Shown: positions 17,544 to 24,873 of the stretch, in pieces
Layout of the letters: every line of letters begins with the position of its first letter
Position numbering within the stretch: position 1 is the first letter of the stretch
DNA from: Hoyosella altamirensis
Lineage (GTDB): Bacteria; Actinomycetota; Actinomycetes; Mycobacteriales; Mycobacteriaceae
Length of the DNA: 64,000 bases
Assembly (NCBI RefSeq): GCF_014191505.1
Contig: NZ_JACHWS010000002.1
Location: 1,054,001 to 1,118,000 of the forward strand
Reading direction: 5' to 3'
Notes under the pieces: generated by a model
The model's input: only the letters and a program-made list of their open reading frames with translations
The model's database searches: none
What the model was told of the DNA's origin: nothing
Position numbers and translations under genes: made by a program

Positions 17544-18239
17544 TTACGTGACGGCGGACCGGGCTTCAGCGACGACGTTGGATGCCACAGTGCGCAGTTT
17601 CTCCTGGCTGCGCTGGGAGAGAGTCACCAGCAACGAGAACGCTCGCTCGTCGTCAATCTTGAACCGCTCCATGAGAATTCCCTTGGCCATACCGATCACG
17701 TCCCGGTTGTCGAGCGCTTCGAGTAGCTGGACTTTTTCTCGTGAGTGGGAGAGTGCGATCGAGGCGTGTGCGGCGAAGGGCTGCCCGGTATAGATGGCCT
17801 CATCGTCGAAGGCATCTCGGTGGCGCGAGTAGAGGTTCAGAGCACCAAGAATCTGTCCGTCCGAGTGCAGGCGAAACGCCAGCATCGACTGCACACCCTC
17901 CCGTACCGCCGCTGGCGAGAAGCGCGGCCAGCGCGATTCGGCAGCCATGTTGTTGGTGCGGAAGGTATCAGCTTCCAGAATCGCGTCGAGGCAGGGGCCC
18001 TCGCCAAACTGGTACTGGAACTGGTCTATGTGCTCAACGAAGTCTGACGACGGAGCCGCAGTTGTGATCCGACCGTTCGAGAGGAGGGATAGGCCGGCCT
18101 CGTCAGTCCCGGGGATACTCTTCTGCGCTTCTCTGACGATCGCCTCGAGCGTAGCGTCATGGTTCGGTTCGCCGCCCATTGACATTGCAGCGTCGGCAAG
18201 CAGGGCAGCAAGATCCGGGCGAGTCTGCGATTCCGTCAT
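17544..18239 (-). CDS. GAF-ANTAR domain regulator
   Basis: A 231-residue cytoplasmic regulator. Residues of about 25-165 form a GAF sensor domain (GTDEAGLSLLSNGRITTAAP, GEGPCLDAI, SMLAFRLHSDGQILGALNLY). The C-terminal 60 residues are an ANTAR domain (LLEALDNRDVIGMAKGILMERF), which binds paired RNA hairpins to prevent transcription termination. GAF-ANTAR proteins are abundant in actinobacteria, usually with unknown ligands. It lies next to STAS and sigma-factor genes, suggesting stress signalling. AAGGAG precedes the ATG. Confidence 0.87.
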   Translation of the reverse strand: MTESQTRPDLAALLADAAMSMGGEPNHDATLEAIVREAQKSIPGTDEAGLSLLSNGRITTAAPSSDFVEHIDQFQYQFGEGPCLDAILEADTFRTNNMAAESRWPRFSPAAVREGVQSMLAFRLHSDGQILGALNLYSRHRDAFDDEAIYTGQPFAAHASIALSHSREKVQLLEALDNRDVIGMAKGILMERFKIDDERAFSLLVTLSQRSQEKLRTVASNVVAEARSAVT

Positions 18240-18307
18240 CGGAACTCCTTGTGAGCAGGAAGGGACGCACCGCCGCCGACAAGCCGGGAGCGGGGTGATG
18301 CGAACAA

Positions 18308-18721
18308 TTATGAGGTCTGCTCGAGGACCTGAACCGTCGGGTCGTGTGAAAGCTTGTGCACGGCGTCACTGACGCCACGCATAACGTTGAGCTTCTCGTC
18401 GAGTTCCGCGGCGCAAAGCAGGTGGCGAACCGCGCGACTTCCGACCGTCGCGAATCTCGTGCCGTGCTCCATGAGCCTGTCACCCGCGCGCAGCAGCACC
18501 TCAGCGCCGCTCACTCCGAGGAAAGTGATGCCAGTGAGGTCGAAGATCCGGGGTCCACCGGTCTCCAGGTGGGGCGCCAGGGAACTCCAGACGTCGAGCG
18601 CGTTCGTCGCGTCGATCTCGCCTGAGATCCGGATAATGACTGCCCCGCTGAAGGTGCGTTCGGCTGAGACATGCGCGTCCGCCACTGCCGTCGCGTGGAT
18701 ACGTGTTGAGTATGACCTCAT
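18308..18721 (-). CDS. STAS-domain anti-sigma factor antagonist
   Basis: A 137-residue RsbV/SpoIIAA-like protein. The STAS core is GAVIIRISGEIDATNALDVW, then IFDLTGITFLGVSGAEVLL, which contains the Ser that partner kinases phosphorylate. In the unphosphorylated state such proteins bind the anti-sigma factor and free the sigma factor. It diverges from the rsbW-sigF pair, so it is the likely partner. I start at the ATG 18721, with GGAGG about 11 bases upstream; an earlier start would add 19 residues outside the STAS fold. Confidence 0.83.
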   Translation of the reverse strand: MRSYSTRIHATAVADAHVSAERTFSGAVIIRISGEIDATNALDVWSSLAPHLETGGPRIFDLTGITFLGVSGAEVLLRAGDRLMEHGTRFATVGSRAVRHLLCAAELDEKLNVMRGVSDAVHKLSHDPTVQVLEQTS

Positions 18722-18769
18722 CGCTGAAGTGTCCTCCCATCTAGTGAGTGGATGGGAGCGCGAAATCGG

Positions 18770-18799
18770 ACCTAGCAATATACGAGCACCAGGCTAGGT
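18770..18799. promoter_or_regulatory. Inverted repeat in the STAS upstream region
   Basis: ACCTAGC (18770-18776) is repeated in inverse as GCTAGGT (18793-18799), 49 to 78 bases upstream of the STAS start. The site could be an operator for this gene. No regulator can be assigned. Confidence 0.35.
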
Positions 18800-18910
18800 A
18801 TACCGTGACTTCACGCATCCCGCAGCGGCTGTGTGCTCAACCGTCTTTGATGTTACCTGTGCCACGTGAGCTGTTACAACGATTCGCAACTAAATCTCAT
18901 ATAACCGGGC

Positions 18911-18935
18911 GTATGACTTTCTACCATCTGGGTAC
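18911..18935 (+). promoter_or_regulatory. SigF-type promoter for the rsbW-sigF pair (candidate)
   Basis: GTAT at 18911-18914, a 15-base spacer and GGGTAC at 18930-18935 resemble the actinobacterial SigF consensus GTTT-N15/16-GGGTAT. The start codon of the anti-sigma gene lies 64 bases further on. This would make the sigF operon autoregulated, as in other actinobacteria. Confidence 0.5.
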
Positions 18936-18998
18936 CCTCCTCCGTGCACCGGGCATTGCGGTGCTTGACTAATGAACACCAGCTCACGTGGAGTAAAT

Positions 18999-19436
18999 AT
19001 GACCGACGGCGTGGGGTTTGACCACAACGCCGAGGAACGAGTGGAGCTGCGTTTCCCGGCAACCCTGACTCAGCTTTCTCTTGCTCGTCTAGTCACTGTG
19101 GCCGTCATGACGCGCGCGGATTTCGACGGTGACTCCGTTGAGGATCTGCGGATGGCCGTGGACGAGGCCTGTACCCAGCTCATCGCTACTGCTTCTGAAG
19201 ATGGCGAAGTTCATTGTGTGTTTGTTTCAACGGACGAGGGTGTGACCGTCACAGCAGGCGTCACCCCGAGCGGCAATTCTGACCTGCAAAGGTCGGGACT
19301 TGGCTGGCACATTATCGAGGCTCTGACGGATTCCGCAGTCGTCCGTTCCCTCCCGGCCGGTGCGATTTCGGGCGGCGATAGTGCAGGTACGTCAGTCATC
19401 GAGTTGCAGAAGCGGAAGTGTGGCGTCAAAGGGTGA
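18999..19436 (+). CDS. Anti-sigma factor, RsbW/UsfX-like serine kinase
   Basis: A 145-residue GHKL-fold protein that holds SigF inactive by binding it and can phosphorylate its antagonist. The N-box region reads LRMAVDEACTQLIATA and the ATP-lid region GLGWHIIEALTDSAVV, both with the pattern of the family though the canonical Asn of the N-box is Gln here. I chose the ATG at 18999 with GGAG five bases upstream; an ATG at 18972 has no ribosome site. Its stop overlaps the sigma factor start, the standard coupled layout for this switch. Confidence 0.85.
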   Translation: MTDGVGFDHNAEERVELRFPATLTQLSLARLVTVAVMTRADFDGDSVEDLRMAVDEACTQLIATASEDGEVHCVFVSTDEGVTVTAGVTPSGNSDLQRSGLGWHIIEALTDSAVVRSLPAGAISGGDSAGTSVIELQKRKCGVKG

Positions 19437-20197
19437 CGAACGACGATTACGCCGACGTCGTCCCGCTATTGAGGGAACTTTCGGCGATTCCTGAAAATAC
19501 ACCGGATCATGGTGAGTTGCGCGACAAAATCATCGTGCGCTGCCTTCCGCTCGCTCAGAACATCGCCCGACGTTTCGCGGGCCGCGGTGAAGACCCGGAA
19601 GACCTTCTTCAGGTTGCTCGACTCGGTTTGGTGAACGCGGTGGAACGGTTCGATGCGGAGCGCAATTCCGAGTTCCTCGCATTCGCTGTGCCGACCATCA
19701 TGGGGGAGGTTCGACGCTATTTCCGTGACAGTTCTTCAGCGATCCGATTGCCGCGGAGACTGCAAGAACTTCGTGCGCAGATCGCCGCGGCAACCCCAGA
19801 ATTGACGCAAAGGCTTGGCCGATCGGTGACTACCAGCGAAATCGCAGCCGAACTGGGCGAATCATTCGGGGATGTGGCTGAAGCTATCGCGGCTGCCGCG
19901 ACATCACACCTCGTGCCTCTCGACGCTGACCCGAACGATGACGGTTCCGCCGCAGGCCGGTGGGAACGCATCGGCATCAATGATGAGCGACTCGAAACTG
20001 TTGATGATCAACAGCTTTTGTTACCTGCGATTGCCGAACTTCCTGAACGAGAGCGCGAGATGATGCGGCTTCGTTTCATCGAACAGCAGACTCAGAGCCA
20101 GATTGCTCAGCGATTTGAAATCTCCCAGGTGCACGTGTCTCGCCTGCTCGATAAGGCTATGCGGCTGATTCGGGAACGTATTACTGATTCCGAATGA
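19433..20197 (+). CDS. sigF: RNA polymerase sigma factor SigF (SigB/SigF subfamily)
   Basis: A general stress sigma factor of about 254 residues. Region 2 is visible in CLPLAQNIARRFAGRGEDPE and GLVNAVERFDAERNSEFLAF, region 3 in LGRSVTTSEIAAELGES, and region 4 in AELPEREREMMRLRFIEQQT and ISQVHVSRLLDKAM. I take the GTG at 19433, which overlaps the anti-sigma stop (GTGA) and gives TNDDYADVVPLLREL, as in relatives; a GTG at 19418 is possible. SigF-like promoters at 18911, 20207, 20533, 21579 and 55677 are probable targets. Confidence 0.92.
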   Translation: MTNDDYADVVPLLRELSAIPENTPDHGELRDKIIVRCLPLAQNIARRFAGRGEDPEDLLQVARLGLVNAVERFDAERNSEFLAFAVPTIMGEVRRYFRDSSSAIRLPRRLQELRAQIAAATPELTQRLGRSVTTSEIAAELGESFGDVAEAIAAAATSHLVPLDADPNDDGSAAGRWERIGINDERLETVDDQQLLLPAIAELPEREREMMRLRFIEQQTQSQIAQRFEISQVHVSRLLDKAMRLIRERITDSE

Positions 20198-20206
20198 GCG
20201 CACTAT

Positions 20207-20232
20207 GTTTGACGCTGTCGACAGCGGGGTAT
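20207..20232 (+). promoter_or_regulatory. SigF-type promoter
   Basis: GTTT (20207-20210), a 16-base spacer and GGGTAT (20227-20232) match the SigF consensus exactly. The next start codon is 36 bases downstream, so this drives the small membrane protein at 20268. Confidence 0.75.
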
Positions 20233-20267
20233 TCCTTTCGCGGTGGGGTGTGGAGAGGAGGTAAGTG

Positions 20268-20531
20268 ATGAGCGACCGTAGCAGCAGAGCGCCTTTCGGC
20301 AACATTGCCTTTCTTCTGATAGGTGCTGCAGTTATTGCACTAGCGCTAGCCCTGGTGGCGGCTGCAAACTCGGTCACTGGTGGCGCAGTGGCTGGCGGAG
20401 TCGCTGCGGTGGTGTTGTTCGTCGCGGGAGCGTTGCTGTGGCGTAAAAACGCGGCAGTGAAGGCGGACGTGCTTCCAGACACCCACGATAGGCAAACGTC
20501 CTCGGAGGGCAGGGGTCCGTTAGATGCGTGA
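20268..20531 (+). CDS. Small two-helix membrane protein (predicted SigF target)
   Basis: 87 residues with two hydrophobic helices (NIAFLLIGAAVIALALALVA and AVAGGVAAVVLFVAGALLW) and a hydrophilic C-terminal tail. No domain is recognised. GGAGG lies before ATG 20268; a GTG three bases earlier is equally in frame. The perfect SigF promoter ending at 20232 marks it as a stress-regulon protein. Confidence 0.72.
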   Translation: MSDRSSRAPFGNIAFLLIGAAVIALALALVAAANSVTGGAVAGGVAAVVLFVAGALLWRKNAAVKADVLPDTHDRQTSSEGRGPLDA

Positions 20532-20532
20532 G

Positions 20533-20557
20533 GTATAAAAACGATCTTTTTGGGAAC
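20533..20557 (+). promoter_or_regulatory. SigF-like promoter for the csbD gene (candidate)
   Basis: GTAT (20533-20536), 15 bases and GGGAAC (20552-20557) form a weaker match to the SigF pattern, but with the same GTAT -35 and spacing as the proposed sigF autopromoter. It lies 73 bases upstream of the CsbD start. Confidence 0.35.
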
Positions 20558-20630
20558 CCTGCTATTGCCGCTGATTAGCGCCCGTCACACAGCCGGGAGT
20601 GCAGCGGTCTGAGATCGAAGGAGTGAGCTG

Positions 20631-20837
20631 ATGGCTGATTTCACCGACAGGCTGAAACACAAGGCCGAGGAACTCTCCGGCGAGGCCAAGCAGAAAGTCG
20701 GCAAGCACACTGACGACAGAGACCTGCAAGGCGAAGGTGCCAGTGAGAAGGCGAGCGCCAAGGCGAAGCAGGCAAAGGACAAAGTGACCGATGCCTTCAA
20801 GGATGCGAAAGATGCCCTGAAAGGGGACGAAAGATGA
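20631..20837 (+). CDS. CsbD-like stress protein
   Basis: A 68-residue, very hydrophilic, Lys/Ala/Asp-rich helical protein with the CsbD pattern DRLKHKAEELSGEAKQKVGK and repeated AKxKAKQAKDKV turns. CsbD proteins are general-stress proteins under SigB-type control in Gram-positive bacteria; their biochemical role is unknown. GAAGGAG precedes the ATG. The stop overlaps the start of the next gene, so the two are coupled, and the nearby SigF gene fits stress control. Confidence 0.85.
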   Translation: MADFTDRLKHKAEELSGEAKQKVGKHTDDRDLQGEGASEKASAKAKQAKDKVTDAFKDAKDALKGDER

Positions 20838-20989
20838 TTGCACTCGGCTTGATTCTTCTGATTATCGGCTGGCTGGCCGGTATTCAGATTTTGTGGACAA
20901 TCGGTATCGTGCTGCTCGTCATAGGTGCGATACTCGCTCTGCTCGGCGCGATCGGGCGCCCAATCGGTGGACGCAAGTACTGGTATTGA
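20834..20989 (+). CDS. Very small membrane protein (DUF6131-like)
   Basis: A 51-residue ORF starting at an ATG that overlaps the csbD stop (ATGA). It encodes MIALGLILLIIGWLAGIQIL, then WTIGIVLLVIGAILALLGAI and a basic tail ending GGRKYWY, so two tight membrane hairpins and a cytoplasmic aromatic tail. Small proteins of this exact pattern are widespread in Mycobacteriales. Being coupled to csbD, it probably belongs to the SigF stress response. Confidence 0.8.
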   Translation: MIALGLILLIIGWLAGIQILWTIGIVLLVIGAILALLGAIGRPIGGRKYWY

Positions 20990-21048
20990 CGCGAGATTCG
21001 GATCCCAGTGTGCTGAGCTGAGGAGTCCTCGACAGAAAGGTCGTTGCC

Positions 21049-21258
21049 ATGCGTGGCGGAGGGCTAATTCTTACCATCGCGCTCATTTGGCTGATTATCG
21101 GCGCAATCGCCGCGGGGCAGCGGGGATTGTATACCGACACCCCAGAGAATTGTCCGGGGATCAGCACCCTCGCGGTCACTGTGATCGCGGGCCCGCTCAA
21201 CTACTTCGGCGTTAACCCGGAGGTCGAGGAATGTATCCTGCCTGAGCCGAGCCAGTAG
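21049..21258 (+). CDS. Small membrane-anchored protein
   Basis: 69 residues: one N-terminal hydrophobic helix (LILTIALIWLIIGAIAAGQR) followed by an exported-looking segment with two Cys (PENCPGIST and VEECILPEP) that could pair outside the cell. GAAAGG lies before the ATG. No family recognised. It ends the run of small plus-strand genes and is followed by two strong hairpins. Confidence 0.65.
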   Translation: MRGGGLILTIALIWLIIGAIAAGQRGLYTDTPENCPGISTLAVTVIAGPLNYFGVNPEVEECILPEPSQ

Positions 21259-21273
21259 TTATCAGCTCACAAA

Positions 21274-21310
21274 ACGACGGGTAACCCTCCCAGCGCTCGA
21301 CGCCCGTCGT
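21274..21310 (+). terminator. Stem-loop, first of a pair
   Basis: ACGACGGG (21274-21281) pairs with CCCGTCGT (21303-21310), starting 16 bases after the stop of the preceding gene. It stands directly before the stronger hairpin at 21318. Confidence 0.6.
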
Positions 21311-21317
21311 CTCCCAA

Positions 21318-21354
21318 GGTGTTGCGCCGGTTAAGAGGTAGCCGGCGCAACACC
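21318..21354. terminator. Strong intrinsic terminator
   Basis: GGTGTTGCGCCGG (21318-21330) pairs perfectly with CCGGCGCAACACC (21342-21354) around an 11-base loop, and a T-run (GCTTTTTG) follows on the plus strand. It also lies just beyond the stop of the opposing small gene at 21372, so it may work in both directions. Confidence 0.85.
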
Positions 21355-21371
21355 GCTTTTTGGGGTGTTTA

Positions 21372-21530
21372 TCAGAAAACTGGCAGATTAAACGCTCCGC
21401 CAGTGACGTCATTGACGAACACGGATACTGCGAGCAGGCCGTCGATGATGGCCGCGTACAGATCAGACGGAGGAAAGCCCAACTGCTCTGCGCCGAGCGT
21501 AGATAGATCGAAAACCATGATGGGTGGCAT
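21372..21530 (-). CDS. Small hypothetical protein (52 residues)
   Basis: The ORF starts MPPIMVFDLSTLGAEQLGFP and ends in a hydrophobic stretch containing LYAAIIDGLLAVSVFVNDV. A near-ideal ribosome site, GGAGG followed by four A residues, stands directly before the ATG, which makes it more credible than its length suggests. Longer in-frame starts lack such a site. One possible membrane-associated helix is visible. No family recognised. Confidence 0.55.
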   Translation of the reverse strand: MPPIMVFDLSTLGAEQLGFPPSDLYAAIIDGLLAVSVFVNDVTGGAFNLPVF

Positions 21531-21578
21531 TTTTCCTCCGCTGTTTGGGAGTGGGACTGGCCGGGCGGCTGCCCCGGA

Positions 21579-21604
21579 GTTTACGGGACGCTGCATGCGG
21601 GTAC
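21579..21604 (+). promoter_or_regulatory. SigF-type promoter
   Basis: GTTT (21579-21582), a 16-base spacer and GGGTAC (21599-21604) match the SigF pattern at 9 of 10 consensus bases. The start of the hydrophilic small protein is 59 bases downstream. Confidence 0.68.
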
Positions 21605-21662
21605 ACCGCAGTCGGCCCATGTAGTGTGGTCTGCATCACAAATCGAAGACGGGAGGCCGATT

Positions 21663-21935
21663 ATGGCCGAGGAGAAGAAGGAACGCCCAGAACCTACGAA
21701 CACGGTCGACGCGATGAAGCACATCGCCCAAACCTCCCTTGATAAGTCCGGAGAGATCGTCGAGGGAGCCGCTGACACGCTCAAGGGGAACGTGTCCGGT
21801 GGCATCGGCAAGATCATCAAGGGCAGTACTGACATCGCGACGAACGCTGCGGGGAAGGGCACTCGGATCCTCACCCAGCAGTTCAAGAAAGAAGAAAAGG
21901 ACGACTCCGCGTCACCACCTTCCGGTGAGAAATAG
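21663..21935 (+). CDS. Small hydrophilic protein, predicted SigF target
   Basis: A 90-residue charged protein (AEEKKERPEPTNTVDAMKHI at the start; a Gly/Ser/Thr-rich middle with SGGIGKIIKGSTDIATNAAG; Lys-rich end). The alternating amphipathic pattern resembles LEA-like or CsbD-like stress proteins, but I cannot name a family. GGGAGG lies before ATG 21663; an earlier in-frame ATG has no ribosome site. A SigF-type promoter lies 59 bases upstream. It converges on mftD. Confidence 0.7.
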   Translation: MAEEKKERPEPTNTVDAMKHIAQTSLDKSGEIVEGAADTLKGNVSGGIGKIIKGSTDIATNAAGKGTRILTQQFKKEEKDDSASPPSGEK

Positions 21936-21964
21936 CGGTAGCGGTCGCTAGATTTTCCGCTTGG

Positions 21965-23137
21965 TCACATCCCGCGCGTGAAGTTGGCCGGGATGACGAT
22001 GTCGTCTGGCGTGAGTTCGTGGATTGACGACTTCCCGAGGCCGAGGAGCGCGGAATCTATCCCGGCCCGCAGAAGTTCGATCACATTATTGACACCTCTC
22101 TCACCGTTGGCTGCCATGCCCCACAGGTAGGCCCGGCCGATCATGACTGCGCGTGCGCCCAGCGCAACAGCCTTGACGACGTCGCTCCCGCGTCGTATAC
22201 CGCCGTCGAGGACGATTTCGATCTGGTCCCCGACGGCTTCTGCGATGCCCGGTAGCGCCCGGATCGATGCAGGCGTGCTGTCAAGATTGTTGCCACCATG
22301 ATTTGAGACCGAGATCGCGCTGGCTCCGATATCGACCGCGCGGCGCGCGTCATCGGGGTGCATGATTCCTTTGATCATCAGCGGCCCATCCCATTGGTCG
22401 CGCAGCCAGGCGAGGTCAGCCCAGGTAGGTGACGGTGTTTGCATCCATTCGTAGTACGCGCCGAAGAAGGTGGGGCCTGGTTCGCCAGGTTCAGCGAGGT
22501 TGGGGGCGGTGAGGTCGGGCAGCGCGCCGCTGCGAACGAAACGCGAGAGCCAGCGGGGACGCTGTATCGCTTGGGGTGCGAACTTCATCATCGTCCTGAA
22601 ATCGAGGCGCTCAGGAAGCGCGGGGCTGCCCCAGTCGCGCCCTGTCGCGAACGTCCAGTCGAGCGTGACGATCAGTCCTTTCGCCCCAGCTCGCTTCGCC
22701 CGGTCGAGTCGCGTACTGAGGACGTCGCGTCCTCCCATCCAGTAAGCCTGGTAGAACGTCTTTGGATTCGCCGCGACGACATCTTCTACGGGTTTGCTCG
22801 CGAACGAGCTCAGTCCCATAGCGGTGCCGGCCGCAGCCGACGCGCGTGCTACCGCCAGTTCGCCGTCCGGGTTAATGGCCTGCACACCCGTTGGGGAGAT
22901 GAGGACGGGAAGCGAGATGTCCTGACCCAGCACTGTGGTCGACTGTTCACGATGTGGCGGCAGGTCAGCGATGTGTGGGCGAAATCCGAGCTCACCGAAC
23001 GCATCGACGTTGTCTTTGAGAGTGACTCCGCGCTCGGAGCCCGCGAGTAAAGCGAGATATACCGACTTGGGGACCTGCTTCTTCGCGCGCTGCTGAGCTT
23101 CGGCGATGGTTTCGAACCACTCCTTGCTGCTGGCCAT
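21965..23137 (-). CDS. mftD: Mycofactocin biosynthesis FMN-dependent oxidase MftD
   Basis: A 390-residue enzyme of the lactate-dehydrogenase/glycolate-oxidase TIM-barrel family. It oxidatively deaminates the aminodimethyl-pyrrolidinone precursor to give pre-mycofactocin. Family blocks include LPVLISPTGVQAINPDGELA, GLIVTLDWTFATGRDWGSPA, MIKGIMHPDDARRAVDIGAS, the active-site VSNHGGNNLDSTPA and the FMN-phosphate loop IVLDGGIRRGSDVVKA. It is 35 bases downstream of mftC in the same operon. In most genomes mftE and mftF follow; here the operon ends at mftD. Confidence 0.93.
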   Translation of the reverse strand: MASSKEWFETIAEAQQRAKKQVPKSVYLALLAGSERGVTLKDNVDAFGELGFRPHIADLPPHREQSTTVLGQDISLPVLISPTGVQAINPDGELAVARASAAAGTAMGLSSFASKPVEDVVAANPKTFYQAYWMGGRDVLSTRLDRAKRAGAKGLIVTLDWTFATGRDWGSPALPERLDFRTMMKFAPQAIQRPRWLSRFVRSGALPDLTAPNLAEPGEPGPTFFGAYYEWMQTPSPTWADLAWLRDQWDGPLMIKGIMHPDDARRAVDIGASAISVSNHGGNNLDSTPASIRALPGIAEAVGDQIEIVLDGGIRRGSDVVKAVALGARAVMIGRAYLWGMAANGERGVNNVIELLRAGIDSALLGLGKSSIHELTPDDIVIPANFTRGM

Positions 23138-23172
23138 GATGTTCCTTTCGAGGCTACGTGTGGTCAGGCCGG

Positions 23173-24357
23173 TCAGGTGAGGCCAGCGAGTGGGCTGGCA
23201 TTACACGGCCGGTCGGGAACGGATTTGCGAGGCGCCAACGGCATGCCAAGTTGCACTCCCTTTCGTCTCGCCGTGTGCGTGTGATCTTTTTCGGGACGGG
23301 GAATTGACCGGGACCCCACTGCTGCCAGCGCGAGTTCACCATTGCCGCGGACGCATTCAGGATCTGGCCCATCTAACGGCAGGCCGGTGAAGAACTTGGC
23401 GGCCATACAGCCGCCCTGGCATGCATCGAATGCTGGGCAGGACTTGCAGACACCACCTGTCTGAGGCTGCCGTAGTTGTTCGAAGAGCTCAGACGTACGC
23501 CAAACGGATGCGAACCCGCCTTCCTCACGGACGTTCCCGGCGAGGAACTCGGAGTGAATCGCGAAGGGACACGCGTACACGTCACCTACCGGATCGATGA
23601 GGCACACGACTCGGCCGGCGCCACACAAGTTCAGTCCAGGCAGCGGGCTCGAACCGAGAGCATTCAGGTGGAAGAATGAATCACCTGTCAGGACGTCCTC
23701 ACCGTGATCGAGGAGCCACTCATAGATTCGAAGCTGTTGTTCAGCCGTGGGGTGCAGGTCGTCCCACACATCAGCACCGCGGCCGGATGGGCGCAGCCTC
23801 GTGATCCGAAGCTGGGCGTCGAACTTGTCCGCAATTGCTTTGAACTCGTCGAGCTGCGACACGTTGTGCCGGGTCATGACCACGGAAATTTTGAAGCCAG
23901 TGAATCCCGCGTCGGCAAGGTTCTCCATAGCGCGCATGGCTGTGGCGAATGACCCTGGACCGCGTACGGCATCGTTCACTTCAGCCGTCGCGCCGTCAAT
24001 CGAAATCTGAATATCGACGTAGTCAGTCGCCGCGAGCTGCCGGGCACGGTCCGGCGTAATACGAACGCCGTTCGTGGAGAACTTCACCCCCACGTGGTGG
24101 TCGATCGCGTAGTCGAGCAGCTCCCAGAAGTCCGGGCGGACAGTCGGTTCACCGCCGCCAATGTTGACGTAGAAAACCTGCATGCGCTCAAGTTCATCGA
24201 TGACGGCCTTGCATTCGGCCGTCGTCAGTTCGCGTGGGTCGCGCTTTCCGGAGGCTGACAGGCAGTGCGTGCATGAGAGGTTGCAAGCGTAGGTCAATTC
24301 CCAGGTCAGACAGATGGGGGCATCAAGTCCCTCTTTGAAATGCTCGACGAGTCTCAT
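23173..24357 (-). CDS. mftC: Mycofactocin radical SAM maturase MftC
   Basis: A 394-residue radical SAM/SPASM enzyme. It decarboxylates and cyclises the C-terminal Val-Tyr of the MftA peptide. The radical SAM cluster ligands are in TYACNLSCTHCLSASGKRD (CxxxCxxC) near residue 25, followed by NIGGGEPTVRP. The SPASM auxiliary cluster Cys residues appear in LCGAGRVVCLIDPVGDVYAC and in CKSCPAFDACQGGCMAAKF. The start overlaps the mftB stop by the ATGA arrangement. It depends on MftB to present MftA. Confidence 0.95.
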   Translation of the reverse strand: MRLVEHFKEGLDAPICLTWELTYACNLSCTHCLSASGKRDPRELTTAECKAVIDELERMQVFYVNIGGGEPTVRPDFWELLDYAIDHHVGVKFSTNGVRITPDRARQLAATDYVDIQISIDGATAEVNDAVRGPGSFATAMRAMENLADAGFTGFKISVVMTRHNVSQLDEFKAIADKFDAQLRITRLRPSGRGADVWDDLHPTAEQQLRIYEWLLDHGEDVLTGDSFFHLNALGSSPLPGLNLCGAGRVVCLIDPVGDVYACPFAIHSEFLAGNVREEGGFASVWRTSELFEQLRQPQTGGVCKSCPAFDACQGGCMAAKFFTGLPLDGPDPECVRGNGELALAAVGSRSIPRPEKDHTHTARRKGVQLGMPLAPRKSVPDRPCNASPLAGLT

Positions 24358-24671
24358 CGCGCGTGCCCTTCATTGGTGATGGTTCCTGTCGCCGCAAGGC
24401 CGGCTAGTGCGTGCAGATAGTGAGGCTGATCCTCTGTGTGCACTCCTGCGGAACTGAGCGCGGCATGCACCGAGCTGTGGTTGTGCAAAGTGCGTACGAC
24501 GGTCACGAGTTGTGGTGACTTCAGGAAGGCCAGGCGGCGGGTGTGGAAGTCGTAGAGAAGCGCTCCAAAGGGTTCGGGACGAACCGATACTGACGCGGAT
24601 AGTGCGTAGCGCGAGTGGGGATCGAACGCTTCAGCTCCACGTTCGGTCTCAGTAGACGCCGCACATTCCAT
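24354..24671 (-). CDS. mftB: Mycofactocin peptide chaperone MftB
   Basis: A 105-residue PqqD-like RiPP recognition element that binds the MftA leader and delivers it to MftC. The core YALSASVSVRPEPFGALLYD, then FHTRRLAFLKSPQLVTVVRT, is the MftB signature. Its stop overlaps mftC. The ATG at 24671 lies inside mftA and overlaps its last codons by 23 bases in another frame; a shorter start cannot be excluded, but nearby in-frame alternatives would cut into the conserved domain. Confidence 0.93.
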   Translation of the reverse strand: MECAASTETERGAEAFDPHSRYALSASVSVRPEPFGALLYDFHTRRLAFLKSPQLVTVVRTLHNHSSVHAALSSAGVHTEDQPHYLHALAGLAATGTITNEGHAR

Positions 24672-24765
24672 CGATGGACACCTCCTCGACGAGCAGGTCC
24701 TCAGACGTGAAGCCTGAGTCGTCCGTGGAGGTTTCGCTGGCGGGGTTGATGTTCGACGTGCTCAC
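24649..24765 (-). CDS. mftA: Mycofactocin precursor peptide MftA
   Basis: A 38-codon gene. The peptide starts at GTG, has an acidic leader (TSEDLLVEEVSI) and ends DGMCGVY, the invariant C-terminus of mycofactocin precursors. Its last two residues, Val-Tyr, become the redox cofactor. AGGAGA lies 5 bases before the GTG. It heads the mftA-B-C-D operon and faces the divergently transcribed iron-type alcohol dehydrogenase gene. Identification is secure from the C-terminal motif plus the adjacent mftB and mftC. Confidence 0.97.
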   Translation of the reverse strand: MSTSNINPASETSTDDSGFTSEDLLVEEVSIDGMCGVY

Positions 24766-24873
24766 GATCTTCTCCTAAGGGTGATGTGGATCACTGCTGA
24801 CGTCGAAGGTAAATGTCTTGGTGGCGACGACGGAAGGGGAAACGGGGAGAACCGTCCGATCGCTGACAATGAA

